Shown here: positions 44,528 to 54,088 of the stretch, piece by piece
Layout of the letters: every line of letters begins with the position of its first letter
Numbering within the stretch: position 1 is the first letter of the stretch
Assembly (NCBI GenBank): GCA_028824685.1
Contig: JAPPCZ010000109.1
Span: 62,001-126,000 of the forward strand
Direction of reading: 5' to 3'
From: Candidatus Poribacteria bacterium
GTDB taxonomy: Bacteria > Poribacteria > WGA-4E > WGA-3G
DNA: 64,000 bases
Notes under the pieces: generated by a model
What the model was told of the DNA's origin: nothing
Databases searched by the model: none
What the model saw: only the letters and a program-made list of their open reading frames with translations
Translations under genes and position numbers: made by a program

Positions 44528-44552
44528 GTAGTCGCGCAATTCATTGCGCCTC
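44528..44552 (+). repeat. REP-like palindrome, GCGCAAT-stem type
   Basis: GTAG head at 44528-44531, then GCGCAAT (44534-44540), TC, ATTGCGC (44543-44549). A decayed relative lies inverted at 27249-27267. The remaining parts of the 44413-44622 gap carry ACTG/CCGA-type degenerate repeats (44409-44445, 44583-44612). Confidence 0.55.
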
Positions 44553-44622
44553 TTTGAATTTCTTAGCACTCACACATTATAATTTTCTTGCTGACTGCCG
44601 ACTGCGATAGCCGATAGCTTAC

Positions 44623-45525
44623 TTATGCTTTTTTGGGTGTTCGTCCTAATAGAAATTTTGCCAATACGTCTCCGTAATCTTCGTCAATGCAGATGCGATG
44701 GTAGTCGATTTCGGTGTCACGGATAACTTCGTTCATGCTTTCAAGGTATGCTTCCAATGCGCGGCGATACTGATCGCCGATAATGATTGGGTCTGCCAAT
44801 ACGGGTTCACCACCTTCCATGTCAACAAATCGCGTTGGACGATCAAATTCAAAATCCAACTCATTCTGTTCCATCAGGTGAAACACTGCTACATCATGCT
44901 TACGAAATCGTAGATGCTCAAAACAGTTACGCGCCACTTCTGGGTCAATGAATAGATCTGAAATGATGATAATCAATGCTCTTTGTGGGACACGTTCAGC
45001 GGTTTCGTGGAGTGCGTCAGCTAATCCTGTTTCACCTGACGGTTCTACTGCACCGAGTTCATCAAGAACTGTGCTAAGGTGTGTTGCGCTCCGTTTTGGT
45101 GGAATCTCTTTGTGAAACTCTGTGCCAGCACAGTAGAGTCCAACAGCATCACCTTGAAGTGCTGCAATATAGGCTAAAGTGCCACCGATACGGCGCGCAT
45201 AATCAAGTTTGCTGGTCCCGTTGTGAGCAAACCCCATTGAACCGCTGGTATCAACAATTAAGCACATTCGCAAGTTCGTATCTGCCTCGAATTCTTTGAT
45301 ATAATAGCGGTCATTACGGGCATAAGCACGCCAATCAAGACGCCGCGTGTCGTCGCCCGGCACGTACTTGCGATACTCTGCGAATTCCAGGCTTGAACCG
45401 CGTATCGGGCTGCGGTGTTTGCCAGATACGCTGCCTATCATCGGCAACCGCGCATGCAGTTGTAGTGTTGAGAGACGTTCCAAGACTTTCTGATTGAGGT
45501 AATCTCGTCTGAGTTGTAGTGCCAT
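44623..45525 (-). CDS. DUF58 domain-containing protein
   Basis: 300 residues. Hallmarks are LEFAEYRKYVPGDDTRRLDWRAYARNDRYYIKEFEAD, then a VWA-like strand LIVDTSGSMGF with the metal site D92-x-S-x-S. It lacks membrane segments, so it is probably cytosolic and interacts with the MoxR ATPase, from which it is separated by only 2 bp. In characterised systems the pair, with VWA membrane proteins, forms a chaperone-like module. The start is ATG at 45525 just after the MoxR stop. Confidence 0.93.
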   Translation of the reverse strand: MALQLRRDYLNQKVLERLSTLQLHARLPMIGSVSGKHRSPIRGSSLEFAEYRKYVPGDDTRRLDWRAYARNDRYYIKEFEADTNLRMCLIVDTSGSMGFAHNGTSKLDYARRIGGTLAYIAALQGDAVGLYCAGTEFHKEIPPKRSATHLSTVLDELGAVEPSGETGLADALHETAERVPQRALIIIISDLFIDPEVARNCFEHLRFRKHDVAVFHLMEQNELDFEFDRPTRFVDMEGGEPVLADPIIIGDQYRRALEAYLESMNEVIRDTEIDYHRICIDEDYGDVLAKFLLGRTPKKA

Positions 45526-45527
45526 GT

Positions 45528-46547
45528 TTACCCTTGTTCGGACAGTTCTTCAACGAGACGTTCAACGATGTCTTGACTGGTAATGTTTTCAGACTCAGCG
45601 GCGAACGATGTAATGACGCGGTGTGAAAGTACTGGATTCGCTACTGCAACGACATCTTCAAGGCGCGCCATATAACTGCCGCTGAGGGCAGCACGCGCCT
45701 TAGCCCCAAGTATTAAGTACTGAACAGCGCGCGGTCCAGCACCCCAAGCAACGAGAGGTCTGAGCCAATCTGGTGTCGCATCACCTTTTGGTCGTGTGCT
45801 ACGTGCTAAATCAACAGCGAATTCGTAGATGTGTTCGGATACTGGAACCCGCCGAACAAGATTTTGAAATGCTATAACACGTTCACCCGTCAAAACGTGT
45901 TCCAAAGTCGGCAGTGACATACCAGTTGTTGTCCGCGCAATTTCAATTTCTTCAGAACGGGTTGGATAGTCCACCTCAATTCTGAACATAAATCGATCTA
46001 ATTGTGCTTCGGGTAACGGGTATGTGCCTTCCTGCTCAATCGGGTTTTGTGTTGCTAAGACAAAAAACGGTGGTGCTAATTGGTATGTCCTACCGATTAC
46101 CGTTATTTTGTGTTCTTGCATTGCTTCAAGCATTGCCGCTTGCGTTTTTGAAGGCGCACGGTTGATCTCATCCGCGAGGATAAGGTTGGCAAACAGTGGT
46201 CCTTTTACGAACTCAAACTCGCGTCTACCGCCTGGGATTTCTTGAAGGATGTCTGTTCCCGTGATGTCCATCGGCATAAGGTCGGGTGTAAATTGGATTC
46301 GACTGAACTCTAATGCCATAGTTTCAGCAAATTGTCTCACTAAAAGTGTTTTTGCCAAGCCGGGAACGCCCATCAATAGTGCATGTCCTTGCGAAAACAG
46401 GCAGATTGCTAAATTTTCAATGACTTGCTCCTGACCAATGATGATCTTGGCAAGTGCTATTTTTAGTTGGTCGTAGACGTCGCGTAGTTCGTCAATTGCA
46501 GCAACGTCATCGGCATCCATTTGATCAATGTGTTGGGGTGTTTGCAT
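45528..46547 (-). CDS. MoxR family AAA+ ATPase
   Basis: 339 residues. Walker A is G60-V-P-G-L-A-K-T, Walker B is LILADE at 122-127, followed by INRAPSKTQAAMLEAMQE. Sensor-1 lies in FFVLATQNPIEQEGTYPLPEAQLDRF. All are textbook MoxR. AAGGAATAATT precedes the ATG. MoxR ATPases act as chaperones that activate or assemble VWA-containing partners. Here it is the first gene of a 16-kb co-directional series, and the 550-bp gap upstream is the likely promoter site. Confidence 0.96.
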   Translation of the reverse strand: MQTPQHIDQMDADDVAAIDELRDVYDQLKIALAKIIIGQEQVIENLAICLFSQGHALLMGVPGLAKTLLVRQFAETMALEFSRIQFTPDLMPMDITGTDILQEIPGGRREFEFVKGPLFANLILADEINRAPSKTQAAMLEAMQEHKITVIGRTYQLAPPFFVLATQNPIEQEGTYPLPEAQLDRFMFRIEVDYPTRSEEIEIARTTTGMSLPTLEHVLTGERVIAFQNLVRRVPVSEHIYEFAVDLARSTRPKGDATPDWLRPLVAWGAGPRAVQYLILGAKARAALSGSYMARLEDVVAVANPVLSHRVITSFAAESENITSQDIVERLVEELSEQG

Positions 46548-47099
46548 AATTATTCCTTTAATTTAGTTATCAGTTATCGGTTCTCAGTTTCTTCAATGAA
46601 GCAGTTAGTATCTCTTTAACTGTTATGGTTGTCTCAATTGCCTAACACAATGTTGGTGTCAATTGAAGGTGCTCCGATTCTAATTAATTGTGTAGGTCAT
46701 CTCATAATATAGTGACGCCTATTGAGAGAGAAACGGTTGCATAATTCTGAAATGTGCCATCAAACAATTAGGATTCTAATTTTCCAACGGCGTATAAGTG
46801 ATTAGCTGTTCGCAAATATATTATATTCTTGGCAATTGCCGAGAATAAACTTTTCTCTATTAAAAATGGTGTCAGCATGCCTAAAATCTGTAGGTGGCAA
46901 CTTGGGTTATAATACATATACAACCAAAGCAAAATCCATGCCAGTTTAACGAGACGATACTGTAGGTATTCTTTGAGAACTGCACAAAAAGGGGCAGGCT
47001 TTTTATCCGATTGCACGAAATAGGGCAGTGAGGAGTACTCACAATATTATAATACCATTTCTATATGATAATATTACATTTATGGCTGATTATTATTTT
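46548..47099. other. Intergenic region upstream of the MoxR train
   Basis: It holds a degenerate ATCAGTTATCGG-type repeat near 46565-46586. The rest has no gene I can support. A minus-strand frame of 82 codons (46768-47016, GTG start) has hydrophobic text but no ribosome site or known family. Presumably the region carries the promoter of the MoxR operon, but no convincing -35/-10 pair was found by eye. Confidence 0.4.
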
Positions 47100-48587
47100 T
47101 TAGTAGCGGTGTCTTGGAGAATATTTATACTTTTGTTCTTGAGGCAACAATTCAATGTGTTTATCCATCCATTTCAGCCGGACTTGCAGCCAAGTCTTCA
47201 TTTCGTCCACTTCACCTTGATATGTGCGGCGTCCTGGTCCAGGATTGCCAAAAAGTGAATGTCCCAGCACACGCCATCTTTGGAAGTTCCGTTTTTGTGC
47301 TTCTGATAGGTATTCTACTGTTCTATCAATTTCGTCAAAGATTTCTGATGTGGAGAGTTCATTTTTTCGAAGTGTTTTCCATTTCTTGACAAGTTTTTGT
47401 TTGAAGTTTTTGTCTGATAATAGCCGATCCCACCAGAAAGGGACAGGATTTGTATAAATAAGCCAACTATCGGTTTCCCAACCGTTATGGAAAACAGTAT
47501 TTCCCATTGATAAATTGAAATCCCAGACAGGGCCCACCGTTAGTTTTCCACCTCTATCTTTGTACATATATGCGCTGAGGCGGAATCCATCGGTGTTTTT
47601 GAAAAGTTCATTGATAATAAAATGATCAATAAAAGAATCCACATCAATATACTTAGCATATCCGCGCTTTGGGTCTTTGAATTCTGGACTGGCTAAGGCG
47701 GCTTCAAATTCGCTCATATAGTTTTGGATCCACACTTTTTGTGCATGAGTCATTTCGCGTCCTTTCGGATATACATGTGCAAGATATGTACCGCGCCGAG
47801 TGTAGAAGAAGATTTCATTTCTATCCGTTTTATCAATTTTAATTATATAACCACCAGTGATTTCAGGAGGCTTGTTGTGGGTCGGCTGCAAAGATTGGAT
47901 TGGGATGCGTTCTTTTCCACGTTTGATCTTTTCTATGAGTAAATAGACTCCGACATAATGTTGTGATTTGATTGTTTTATCACCATTTGTATTGAGAAAT
48001 ACCTCAACAAACTTTGTTCTGGTTGCATATCTGCCGATCCGATTGCTAAATTCAAAAGCCAAGTAGTTCCGCATGAGCGTTTTATCCGAATAAGGACCAT
48101 TCAGCACCCAATCCGATTCTGCTGGCAACCCAAATATGGATACATCTTTATCATTACCCATATCGTCTTGAAACTCAAAACCGTACTGCTTTTTCGGAAA
48201 CATCTGTGAAGTCTGACCCCTGACTTCTATGCCAATTCTTCCATCAAAATGAATGTGAGGACTATCGAAACTGTTTCTGTCACCAGATTCATCATAAATA
48301 ATCTTCATCCGAGCGGGAATCTTGGGTTCGTCAGGGATCCATCTACCATTCGTATCAATAATCACAATGGGCAAATTTGATGTATGCGGCCACGGGATGT
48401 TCACAGAACTTTGACGATTCGCAAAACCTTGGCGGTTCACAGAACTTTTGGGTCTCACGAAATCTTGACGGTTTACAGATTTTTTCAATCGGTTGGATTC
48501 ACGGTCAGTGTCAGCAGAGCGACTCATGAGTAAGGCTAATGTGATACCGCCTAAAAGCAGAAGTATGACTTTCTGGTAACGATTCAT
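47100..48587 (-). CDS. CotH kinase family protein
   Basis: 495 residues with one N-terminal membrane segment/signal (residues 6-20). A short Asn/Ser/Arg repeat (SVNRQ-x-F type, three copies, about 35-60) precedes the CotH domain. The domain has PIVIIDTNGRWIPDEP, IGIEVRGQTSQMFPKKQYGFE, DWVLNGPYSDKTLMRNYLAF, GGYIIKIDKTD and VGPVWDFNLSMGN. CotH proteins are atypical protein kinases that phosphorylate secreted proteins; bacterial non-sporulating homologues often sit in surface or secreted systems. The signal sequence suggests extracytoplasmic action. Confidence 0.9.
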   Translation of the reverse strand: MNRYQKVILLLLGGITLALLMSRSADTDRESNRLKKSVNRQDFVRPKSSVNRQGFANRQSSVNIPWPHTSNLPIVIIDTNGRWIPDEPKIPARMKIIYDESGDRNSFDSPHIHFDGRIGIEVRGQTSQMFPKKQYGFEFQDDMGNDKDVSIFGLPAESDWVLNGPYSDKTLMRNYLAFEFSNRIGRYATRTKFVEVFLNTNGDKTIKSQHYVGVYLLIEKIKRGKERIPIQSLQPTHNKPPEITGGYIIKIDKTDRNEIFFYTRRGTYLAHVYPKGREMTHAQKVWIQNYMSEFEAALASPEFKDPKRGYAKYIDVDSFIDHFIINELFKNTDGFRLSAYMYKDRGGKLTVGPVWDFNLSMGNTVFHNGWETDSWLIYTNPVPFWWDRLLSDKNFKQKLVKKWKTLRKNELSTSEIFDEIDRTVEYLSEAQKRNFQRWRVLGHSLFGNPGPGRRTYQGEVDEMKTWLQVRLKWMDKHIELLPQEQKYKYSPRHRY

Positions 48588-48899
48588 CGTCGGTGAGGAC
48601 CTCGTTGGGGAAATCGGAAGATGTCAGTTTGAAAATATTTATTTTATAAATGCGTGGTGTTTATTGTCTGAACCGAGATTTCCAAGGTTTTAGGATTTCG
48701 GAACTATATGTTTTCTGTGATAGACAAATCTGATTTACGAAATTAGCAATAATGCTTAAATTTTGTTATTAACAGTATATCAGAATAGAAATGGAGATCG
48801 CAAATAAAAGTGAAGATGATAAAAATAGAATTTTATAATAGAAAGCGAACAAGAATTAGAGACGTCTAATGAATAGAATGCTATTCTCCCAAATTAATT
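48588..48899. other. Intergenic region with ATTGTCTGAACC repeat
   Basis: A 312-bp AT-rich gap. It holds the second copy of the dispersed repeat (48663-48690; first at 18143-18170) followed by a related tract TTTTAGGATTTCGG. No gene or clear promoter was seen. Confidence 0.45.
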
Positions 48900-50345
48900 T
48901 CATTGTGTAACTGACAACACCCAGTCCCGAATCAAATTCAAAACTTCTGGCGAAATTGTTTCTTCAATCACAGCATATTCATTGACCAAACCTGTAGTTG
49001 CCCGTTGAAACAGATGATTGTGTTTCGGTAGTTGATGTATCGTTACATTAGGGTTTCCACCTTGCTCAAGAGCAGTCGCGATGGCAGTGAGATTTTGTTC
49101 CACATCTACCTGTACATCAAGTTCACCGTTAAGTGCAAGCACAGGCACCTTCACTTTTTTAAGGGCAGATTGTGGATTGAATGCAAGAAAATATCGCATC
49201 CAGGGGTTAAGTACTTGTTCAACTGCTGCTTGCACTTGCGTTTCGTCCTGTTGATCAGTGGGAATACCGTTTGTCTCAAACTGCTTGCGGACGATTTCAG
49301 CGACCTGTTGTCGTAGATCATCGTCTGCTAAATCTGATGCTAATGTTATAAACAACTGATCAAGTAGCATTAGTAAGGTCCGCTTATGTTCTCCCGCGAT
49401 TCCCACAGCATCAAAGATACGTTCGTTCTGTTTGCGCAACAGTTCTGCACCGAGAACTCCCGGGGCAGCCATTAGCACAATAAAGTTTATGTCGTTACTA
49501 CGACTGGCAACGATGGCAGCAATCGCACCTCCTTCGCTATGACCAATTAGTCCGACATAATTGATTCGGTCATCTTTCTTGAGAAAATCAACACCTGCTT
49601 CCACGTCGGTTGCGAAGTCTGCTGTTGTCGGCGGTTTTGGGTGTGGTGTTGACTTGCCGATGCCAGGGTCGTCAACGCGTAGCACAGCAATGCCAGCGCG
49701 CGTTAAGTGATCAGCAATCACCCAAAATGGTTTGTGTCCAAATAGTGTCTGATCCCGGTCCTGCAAACCGCTCCCAGAGATAAGCAGTGCTGCAGGAAAT
49801 GGTCCGTCACCTTTTGGTAACGTCAAAGTACCAGCGAGGTTGACTGTGCCGTTTTTAAACGCAACTTCTTCGATTTTGTAAGGGAAAGGTGGTTTTGGCT
49901 CCTGCGGTCTTTTAGGAGTAACAATAGTTTCGCGGGAAAGTTGAAAATCAAATGTGGCCCCGCCTTGGATGAATTTACCACTAATGATACCGTCGTTTAG
50001 ATGTCCATCAAATGTAGGATTGCCCGGTACACCACGGATTACAAATTTGACGCTGATTTTATTATTGGTTTCTACAATATGGATGTTGGACAACGGTAGA
50101 CCTTTAGCACCTTGGGTGGGAATATCAATAGTACCGCTCCAATTGTTGTCTTTGATGGACAGATCAACCTTTATGACCAATGGTTGAATCGGAGTGTGGA
50201 TTTTTCCTTCCCAGTGACCAGCGACACGATCCTCAGCGTGGGAAATCGAGAGACCTACCACTACTATTGTCATAATGACGAAAAGTGTTGAGAGTAAACC
50301 AGATCCTATCTGTAACAGGAAACGCTGATGAAGGCTGCTTTGCAC
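48900..50345 (-). CDS. Secreted alpha/beta hydrolase
   Basis: 481 residues, GTG start 12 bp after the LamG stop. A signal segment (about 15-37) is followed by a beta-rich N-terminal domain to about residue 140, then an alpha/beta-hydrolase fold. That fold has FPAALLISGSGLQDRDQT (oxyanion region), nucleophile Ser270 in G-H-S-E-G-G, Asp in LALNGELDVQVD and His in LPKHNHLFQ. The layout matches CocE/dienelactone-hydrolase-like secreted esterases. The substrate is unknown. Coupled with the upstream LamG gene. Confidence 0.87.
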   Translation of the reverse strand: MQSSLHQRFLLQIGSGLLSTLFVIMTIVVVGLSISHAEDRVAGHWEGKIHTPIQPLVIKVDLSIKDNNWSGTIDIPTQGAKGLPLSNIHIVETNNKISVKFVIRGVPGNPTFDGHLNDGIISGKFIQGGATFDFQLSRETIVTPKRPQEPKPPFPYKIEEVAFKNGTVNLAGTLTLPKGDGPFPAALLISGSGLQDRDQTLFGHKPFWVIADHLTRAGIAVLRVDDPGIGKSTPHPKPPTTADFATDVEAGVDFLKKDDRINYVGLIGHSEGGAIAAIVASRSNDINFIVLMAAPGVLGAELLRKQNERIFDAVGIAGEHKRTLLMLLDQLFITLASDLADDDLRQQVAEIVRKQFETNGIPTDQQDETQVQAAVEQVLNPWMRYFLAFNPQSALKKVKVPVLALNGELDVQVDVEQNLTAIATALEQGGNPNVTIHQLPKHNHLFQRATTGLVNEYAVIEETISPEVLNLIRDWVLSVTQ

Positions 50346-50357
50346 TTACTTTGACCC

Positions 50358-51122
50358 TTACCGATTGGCTTTTATGTTTCCCCAAGTAGTGGCTAATTTC
50401 CCTGCGGGGTAAACCGCCAACGCTGAATTGAAGCCTTTTGTCATAAGGGCTTTAATATCAGCTTCAGTTAATGCGATATTGAAAAACGCGACCTCGTCAA
50501 AGACACCTGAATAATATTGTCCCCATTGATGCAAAAAAGTCGCCCCGATACCGATATCCGTGAAAATATAGGTATCAACAACTGTGTCCTCTTTTTTGCC
50601 ATTGTAATAACCCGTCGCGTTTCCCTCGCCATCCAATACAAACGCATAGTGTCCCCATTTATTGTCATCAAATTTTGGGATGACGGGTTTCCACGCCCTG
50701 CCCCAAATGTCAACCGCGCCACTTTGGAACCGAATTGCGAAGGCAGGATTCGTTGGACCACTGAGATTTGATATTAACCGATCATCATCGGTGGCATCAC
50801 TCGGTTTCGCCCACAGAACCAATGTAATCTCCCCAGACAACCCTAAATTGCCGACGACTACATGACCTTTACTCTCATTTCCGTTGAATTCCAGCGCAGA
50901 TCCGAACTGACCATTCTTTGTCCATTTCGGACTGTTCACAAGTTTTCCGTCATTGGCATTTTCAGAGGAATCCTTCGCTGTATTACCCTTACCCTCATCA
51001 AATAGCCACATCCCGATAACGGTTTTTGGATCAAATTCGGCATTGCTGATGTCAGCAAACACCATGCTCATGAGAATTAAACTGATACACGCAAACATTA
51101 GATTCGCCATTACGATTTTCAT
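50358..51122 (-). CDS. Secreted LamG/concanavalin-like domain protein
   Basis: 254 residues. Signal peptide MKIVMANLMFACISLILMSMVFADISNA. The rest is one LamG-like sandwich: GMWLFDEGKGNTAKDSSENANDGKL, then GSALEFNGNE, ITLVLWAKPSD, WGHYAFVLDG and GVFDEVAFFNIALTEADIKALMTKG. Such domains bind carbohydrates or act as a jelly-roll module. GGGAG lies before the ATG. Transcribed with the alpha/beta hydrolase (12-bp gap). Confidence 0.88.
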   Translation of the reverse strand: MKIVMANLMFACISLILMSMVFADISNAEFDPKTVIGMWLFDEGKGNTAKDSSENANDGKLVNSPKWTKNGQFGSALEFNGNESKGHVVVGNLGLSGEITLVLWAKPSDATDDDRLISNLSGPTNPAFAIRFQSGAVDIWGRAWKPVIPKFDDNKWGHYAFVLDGEGNATGYYNGKKEDTVVDTYIFTDIGIGATFLHQWGQYYSGVFDEVAFFNIALTEADIKALMTKGFNSALAVYPAGKLATTWGNIKANR

Positions 51123-51394
51123 TGTAATAACTCCCTTTTTAACGTGAGTTCGATATTATAACCTGAGTTCAACACAACATTTTTTTAATTAAACATATGC
51201 TAAAATTTTCAGAGCCAGTCCTTAGAGCAGATGCGAAAACTGCCGGTAAATCCAGTCTTAATAAGGGTTCTCATCATTTTTTGAAACACAACAATTTCAG
51301 AGTAGCTCTGAAATTTCCGTATATCTTCTGAAAGATTCTGACAATTGTTTCAAGAAAAGAAGTTTGGAAACAACCTTCAAAAAGGCTAAATTAT

Positions 51395-51563
51395 TATAGT
51401 GAATTTTACAATTAACTTTACATTTGATTTGTAGGAGGGAACTCCGATTCCCGACTACTATTGAGTTTCGTCGCGATTCGGAAATCGCTCCCACTGAATG
51501 TCAAAAGCGCATTCAGCGTTGATTCACAGAAGATATGTCAACATATTTCTATAATTCACTATA
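51395..51563. mobile_element. MITE-like element B with TATAGTGAATT ends and an inner REP pair
   Basis: Ends 51395-51405 and 51553-51563 are perfect 11-bp inverted repeats (TATAGTGAATT). The core holds two opposed GTAGGA-family palindromes of different stem classes (GGGAA type, then inverted GCGAT type). Same design as element A. It lies in the 51123-51595 gap; the remainder of that gap shows nothing else. Confidence 0.65.
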
Positions 51564-51595
51564 AAAGGATGCTGTTGAGAATATCAATATTATCG

Positions 51596-51808
51596 TCACA
51601 CCTTCTTATATTTTTTATCAAGGAGTGCAAAAAGCACATCAGTCTTTAACGGTTCACCATCTTTATCCTGAATAGAAATTTCTTTGTCAACTATTGCGTT
51701 GCGTAGTTGTCGTTCAACCTTTTTTCGCGTGCTACTGCTTGTAGATGCTATGCCTGCAGCTAAACCTATAGTCAAACCTAAACTAAGACCTAAAGCGTAA
51801 CCTTCCAT
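51596..51808 (-). CDS. Small membrane protein of unknown function
   Basis: 70 residues from the ATG at 51808, chosen because AGGAGG lies 9 bp upstream; the frame is open to 51844. The N-terminal 22 residues form one glycine-rich hydrophobic helix (EGYALGLSLGLTIGLAAGIA). A basic helix (TRKKVERQLRNA) and an acidic/basic tail follow. No family recognised. Single gene in the minus-strand series. Confidence 0.6.
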   Translation of the reverse strand: MEGYALGLSLGLTIGLAAGIASTSSSTRKKVERQLRNAIVDKEISIQDKDGEPLKTDVLFALLDKKYKKV

Positions 51809-52091
51809 AATAACGTTCCCTCCTTGTTTTTGTATTAAACTCATATTGAGTAAGGACTAAGGATTCAAAGGAAATGGGATCTGAAACGGAAAGAAAAGGA
51901 CACGAATTATTTCCCTTTCTTTCACTATTTTATCATATCCTTATGTTTTACTCAATATGGCTTCATTGTAAAACTTAATTATTGGAGTGCTGTTACTGGC
52001 ACGTGTATAAAGCATCAATCAGCACCAAATGTGCCTGCGATTACTGAGGATGTCTTGAGTGTATTTGAATGTATTTCCACGGATATTCATA

Positions 52092-54044
52092 CTATTTCGG
52101 TGCTTTTGTAACGTTTTCGGTGGAAGTAATGTCCCACAGAAGTATCGTGCCGTCGTAACTTCTACTTGCAAGCGTTGCTCCATCTGGACTGAACGATATG
52201 TTTTCAACAATATGTGTGTGTCCAACAAGAACTCGATTTTGCTTTCCTGTTACAACATCCCATAGTTGGATTTTTTTATCAATACTGCCACTTGCAAGTG
52301 TTTGTCCGTCTGGACTAAACGACACACACAAAACCCAATTTTGCACATTGATAGTTTTCTTGTGTTCTCCAGTAGCAACATCCCACAAACGGATTGCCCC
52401 ATTCCTTACTAAAGAATTTGACTGCAGTCCCTCCGCGCTGGCGAGCGTTTTTCCATCCGAGCTAAACGCGATTTTACGGATAACACGCGTAACGTCTTGA
52501 TTTGTTAGGATTTGTCTATGTCTGCCTGTTGCGACATTCCATAAGCGAATGTTGCTATCGTTCGACCCACCAACACTGGCAAGTATTTTTCCATCCGGAC
52601 TAAACAGCAGATGCTTGATATAATCCGTATGTCCTGTTAAAGTTTGCTTGTGTTTTCCTGTGGTTGCATCCCAGAGACGAAGAGTAGTGTCTCCAGTTGC
52701 GATTGTTTTTCCATCCGAGCTAAACGATAAACTGCTGACTGAAGATTCATGTCCTTTGAGCGTTTTCTTACGTTTACCGGTGTTGACATCCCATAAGCGA
52801 ACCGTTTTGTCCCAACTTCCGGTTGCGATTGTTTTTTTATCCGTACTGAACGATAGACTTGAAACATAACGCTTATGTCCCTTAAAGATTTGTGTGTGCT
52901 TACCTGTGGCCGCGTCCCATAAGAGCACTAATCCGTTTTTAGTTCCACTTGCGATGGTCTTGCTATCTGGGCTAAAAGACACGCTTGAGAGATTTACGCT
53001 ATGTCTTATGATTGGGTTTTTCTGTTTCCCAGTGGTTATATCCCACAAATGGATAACATTACCCACCGAATAGTTCCATCCGACACTTGCAAGAGTCTTC
53101 CCATCCGGACTAAACGCGACTCCTGAAATATACAATTTATGCCTTTTTAGTGTTTTCATTCGTTTGCCTGTGTCTGTATTCCACAAACAGATTGTTTTAT
53201 CACGACTTCCAGTTGCGATTGTTTTTCCATCCGGACTGAATGCAAGAGTAAAAATATTATTTTTATGTCCACTGAGGATTTGCTTTTGTTTTCCAGAATT
53301 AACATCCCATAAGCGGATAGTATCTCCTAATCCTCCAGTTGCGATTGTTTTTCCATCCGAGCTAAATGATATACACTTGACAGCCCACTCATGCCCTGTA
53401 AGCGTTTGCTTTTTCTCACCTGTAACCACATCCCATAGCAGAATGCTTTCACCTGCGCGTCGACTCGCGAGGGTTTTACCGTCTGGACTGAACGCGCTGT
53501 AACCGTCCATGGCATAATAATGTCCCATGATTGTTTTCTTATTCGCACCTGTAGCAATATCCCATAGATTAATCTCTCTAAAACCCGCACTTGCGATTGT
53601 TTTTCCATCCGGACTAAACGACACATTGTCGAATCCCCATCTATCTCCTATGAAAGTTTTCTTGTGCACCCCAGTAGCAACATCCCATAAGCGAATGCTC
53701 CCATCTTCACTTGCGCTTGCGAGTATTTTACTATCTGAGCTGAATGTCACATTATTAATTTTATCTGTATGTCCAGCGAGCAAGGCATGTGCCTCACCGC
53801 TATTCACATCATAGAGCCAAACACCGATAGAACTGACAACAGCGAGTAATTTTCCATTTGGAGAATACTGTATCTTATTGATACTACCTTTGCCGATACG
53901 TGCTTTCGCGCCTTCGGGTAAGTACCACTGTGGGGAATCGTAGGAGAAAGTATCTGGCTGATTTAGCATTGAAACGAGGCTAAAAATCAATACGATTGAA
54001 ACAATACTGAGAATTAAGAATATGAAAATTAATTTGGTTTTCAT
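52092..54044 (-). CDS. Secreted or membrane-anchored WD40-repeat protein, 14 blades
   Basis: 650 residues. An N-terminal hydrophobic segment (MKTKLIFIFLILSIVSIVLIFSLVS) serves as signal or anchor. The motif LPEGAKARIGKGSINKI follows, also seen in the protein at 13497-15473. Fourteen WD-type repeats can be counted from closing L-W-D/N motifs, each with the text SFSPDGKTIATGS or similar and a G-H between them. Two seven-blade propellers are likely. GAAGGAG precedes the ATG. The next WD40 gene ends 45 bp before it, so the two form a tandem pair. Confidence 0.9.
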   Translation of the reverse strand: MKTKLIFIFLILSIVSIVLIFSLVSMLNQPDTFSYDSPQWYLPEGAKARIGKGSINKIQYSPNGKLLAVVSSIGVWLYDVNSGEAHALLAGHTDKINNVTFSSDSKILASASEDGSIRLWDVATGVHKKTFIGDRWGFDNVSFSPDGKTIASAGFREINLWDIATGANKKTIMGHYYAMDGYSAFSPDGKTLASRRAGESILLWDVVTGEKKQTLTGHEWAVKCISFSSDGKTIATGGLGDTIRLWDVNSGKQKQILSGHKNNIFTLAFSPDGKTIATGSRDKTICLWNTDTGKRMKTLKRHKLYISGVAFSPDGKTLASVGWNYSVGNVIHLWDITTGKQKNPIIRHSVNLSSVSFSPDSKTIASGTKNGLVLLWDAATGKHTQIFKGHKRYVSSLSFSTDKKTIATGSWDKTVRLWDVNTGKRKKTLKGHESSVSSLSFSSDGKTIATGDTTLRLWDATTGKHKQTLTGHTDYIKHLLFSPDGKILASVGGSNDSNIRLWNVATGRHRQILTNQDVTRVIRKIAFSSDGKTLASAEGLQSNSLVRNGAIRLWDVATGEHKKTINVQNWVLCVSFSPDGQTLASGSIDKKIQLWDVVTGKQNRVLVGHTHIVENISFSPDGATLASRSYDGTILLWDITSTENVTKAPK

Positions 54045-54088
54045 TAGATGAGACTCCTTCTAATAACAGCGTGCTCACAGGTAAAACT

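Noticed and set aside
46768..47016. Minus-strand frame of 82 codons with hydrophobic text upstream of MoxR
   Set aside because: GTG start without ribosome site, no recognisable family, lies in a gap that should hold the operon promoter.
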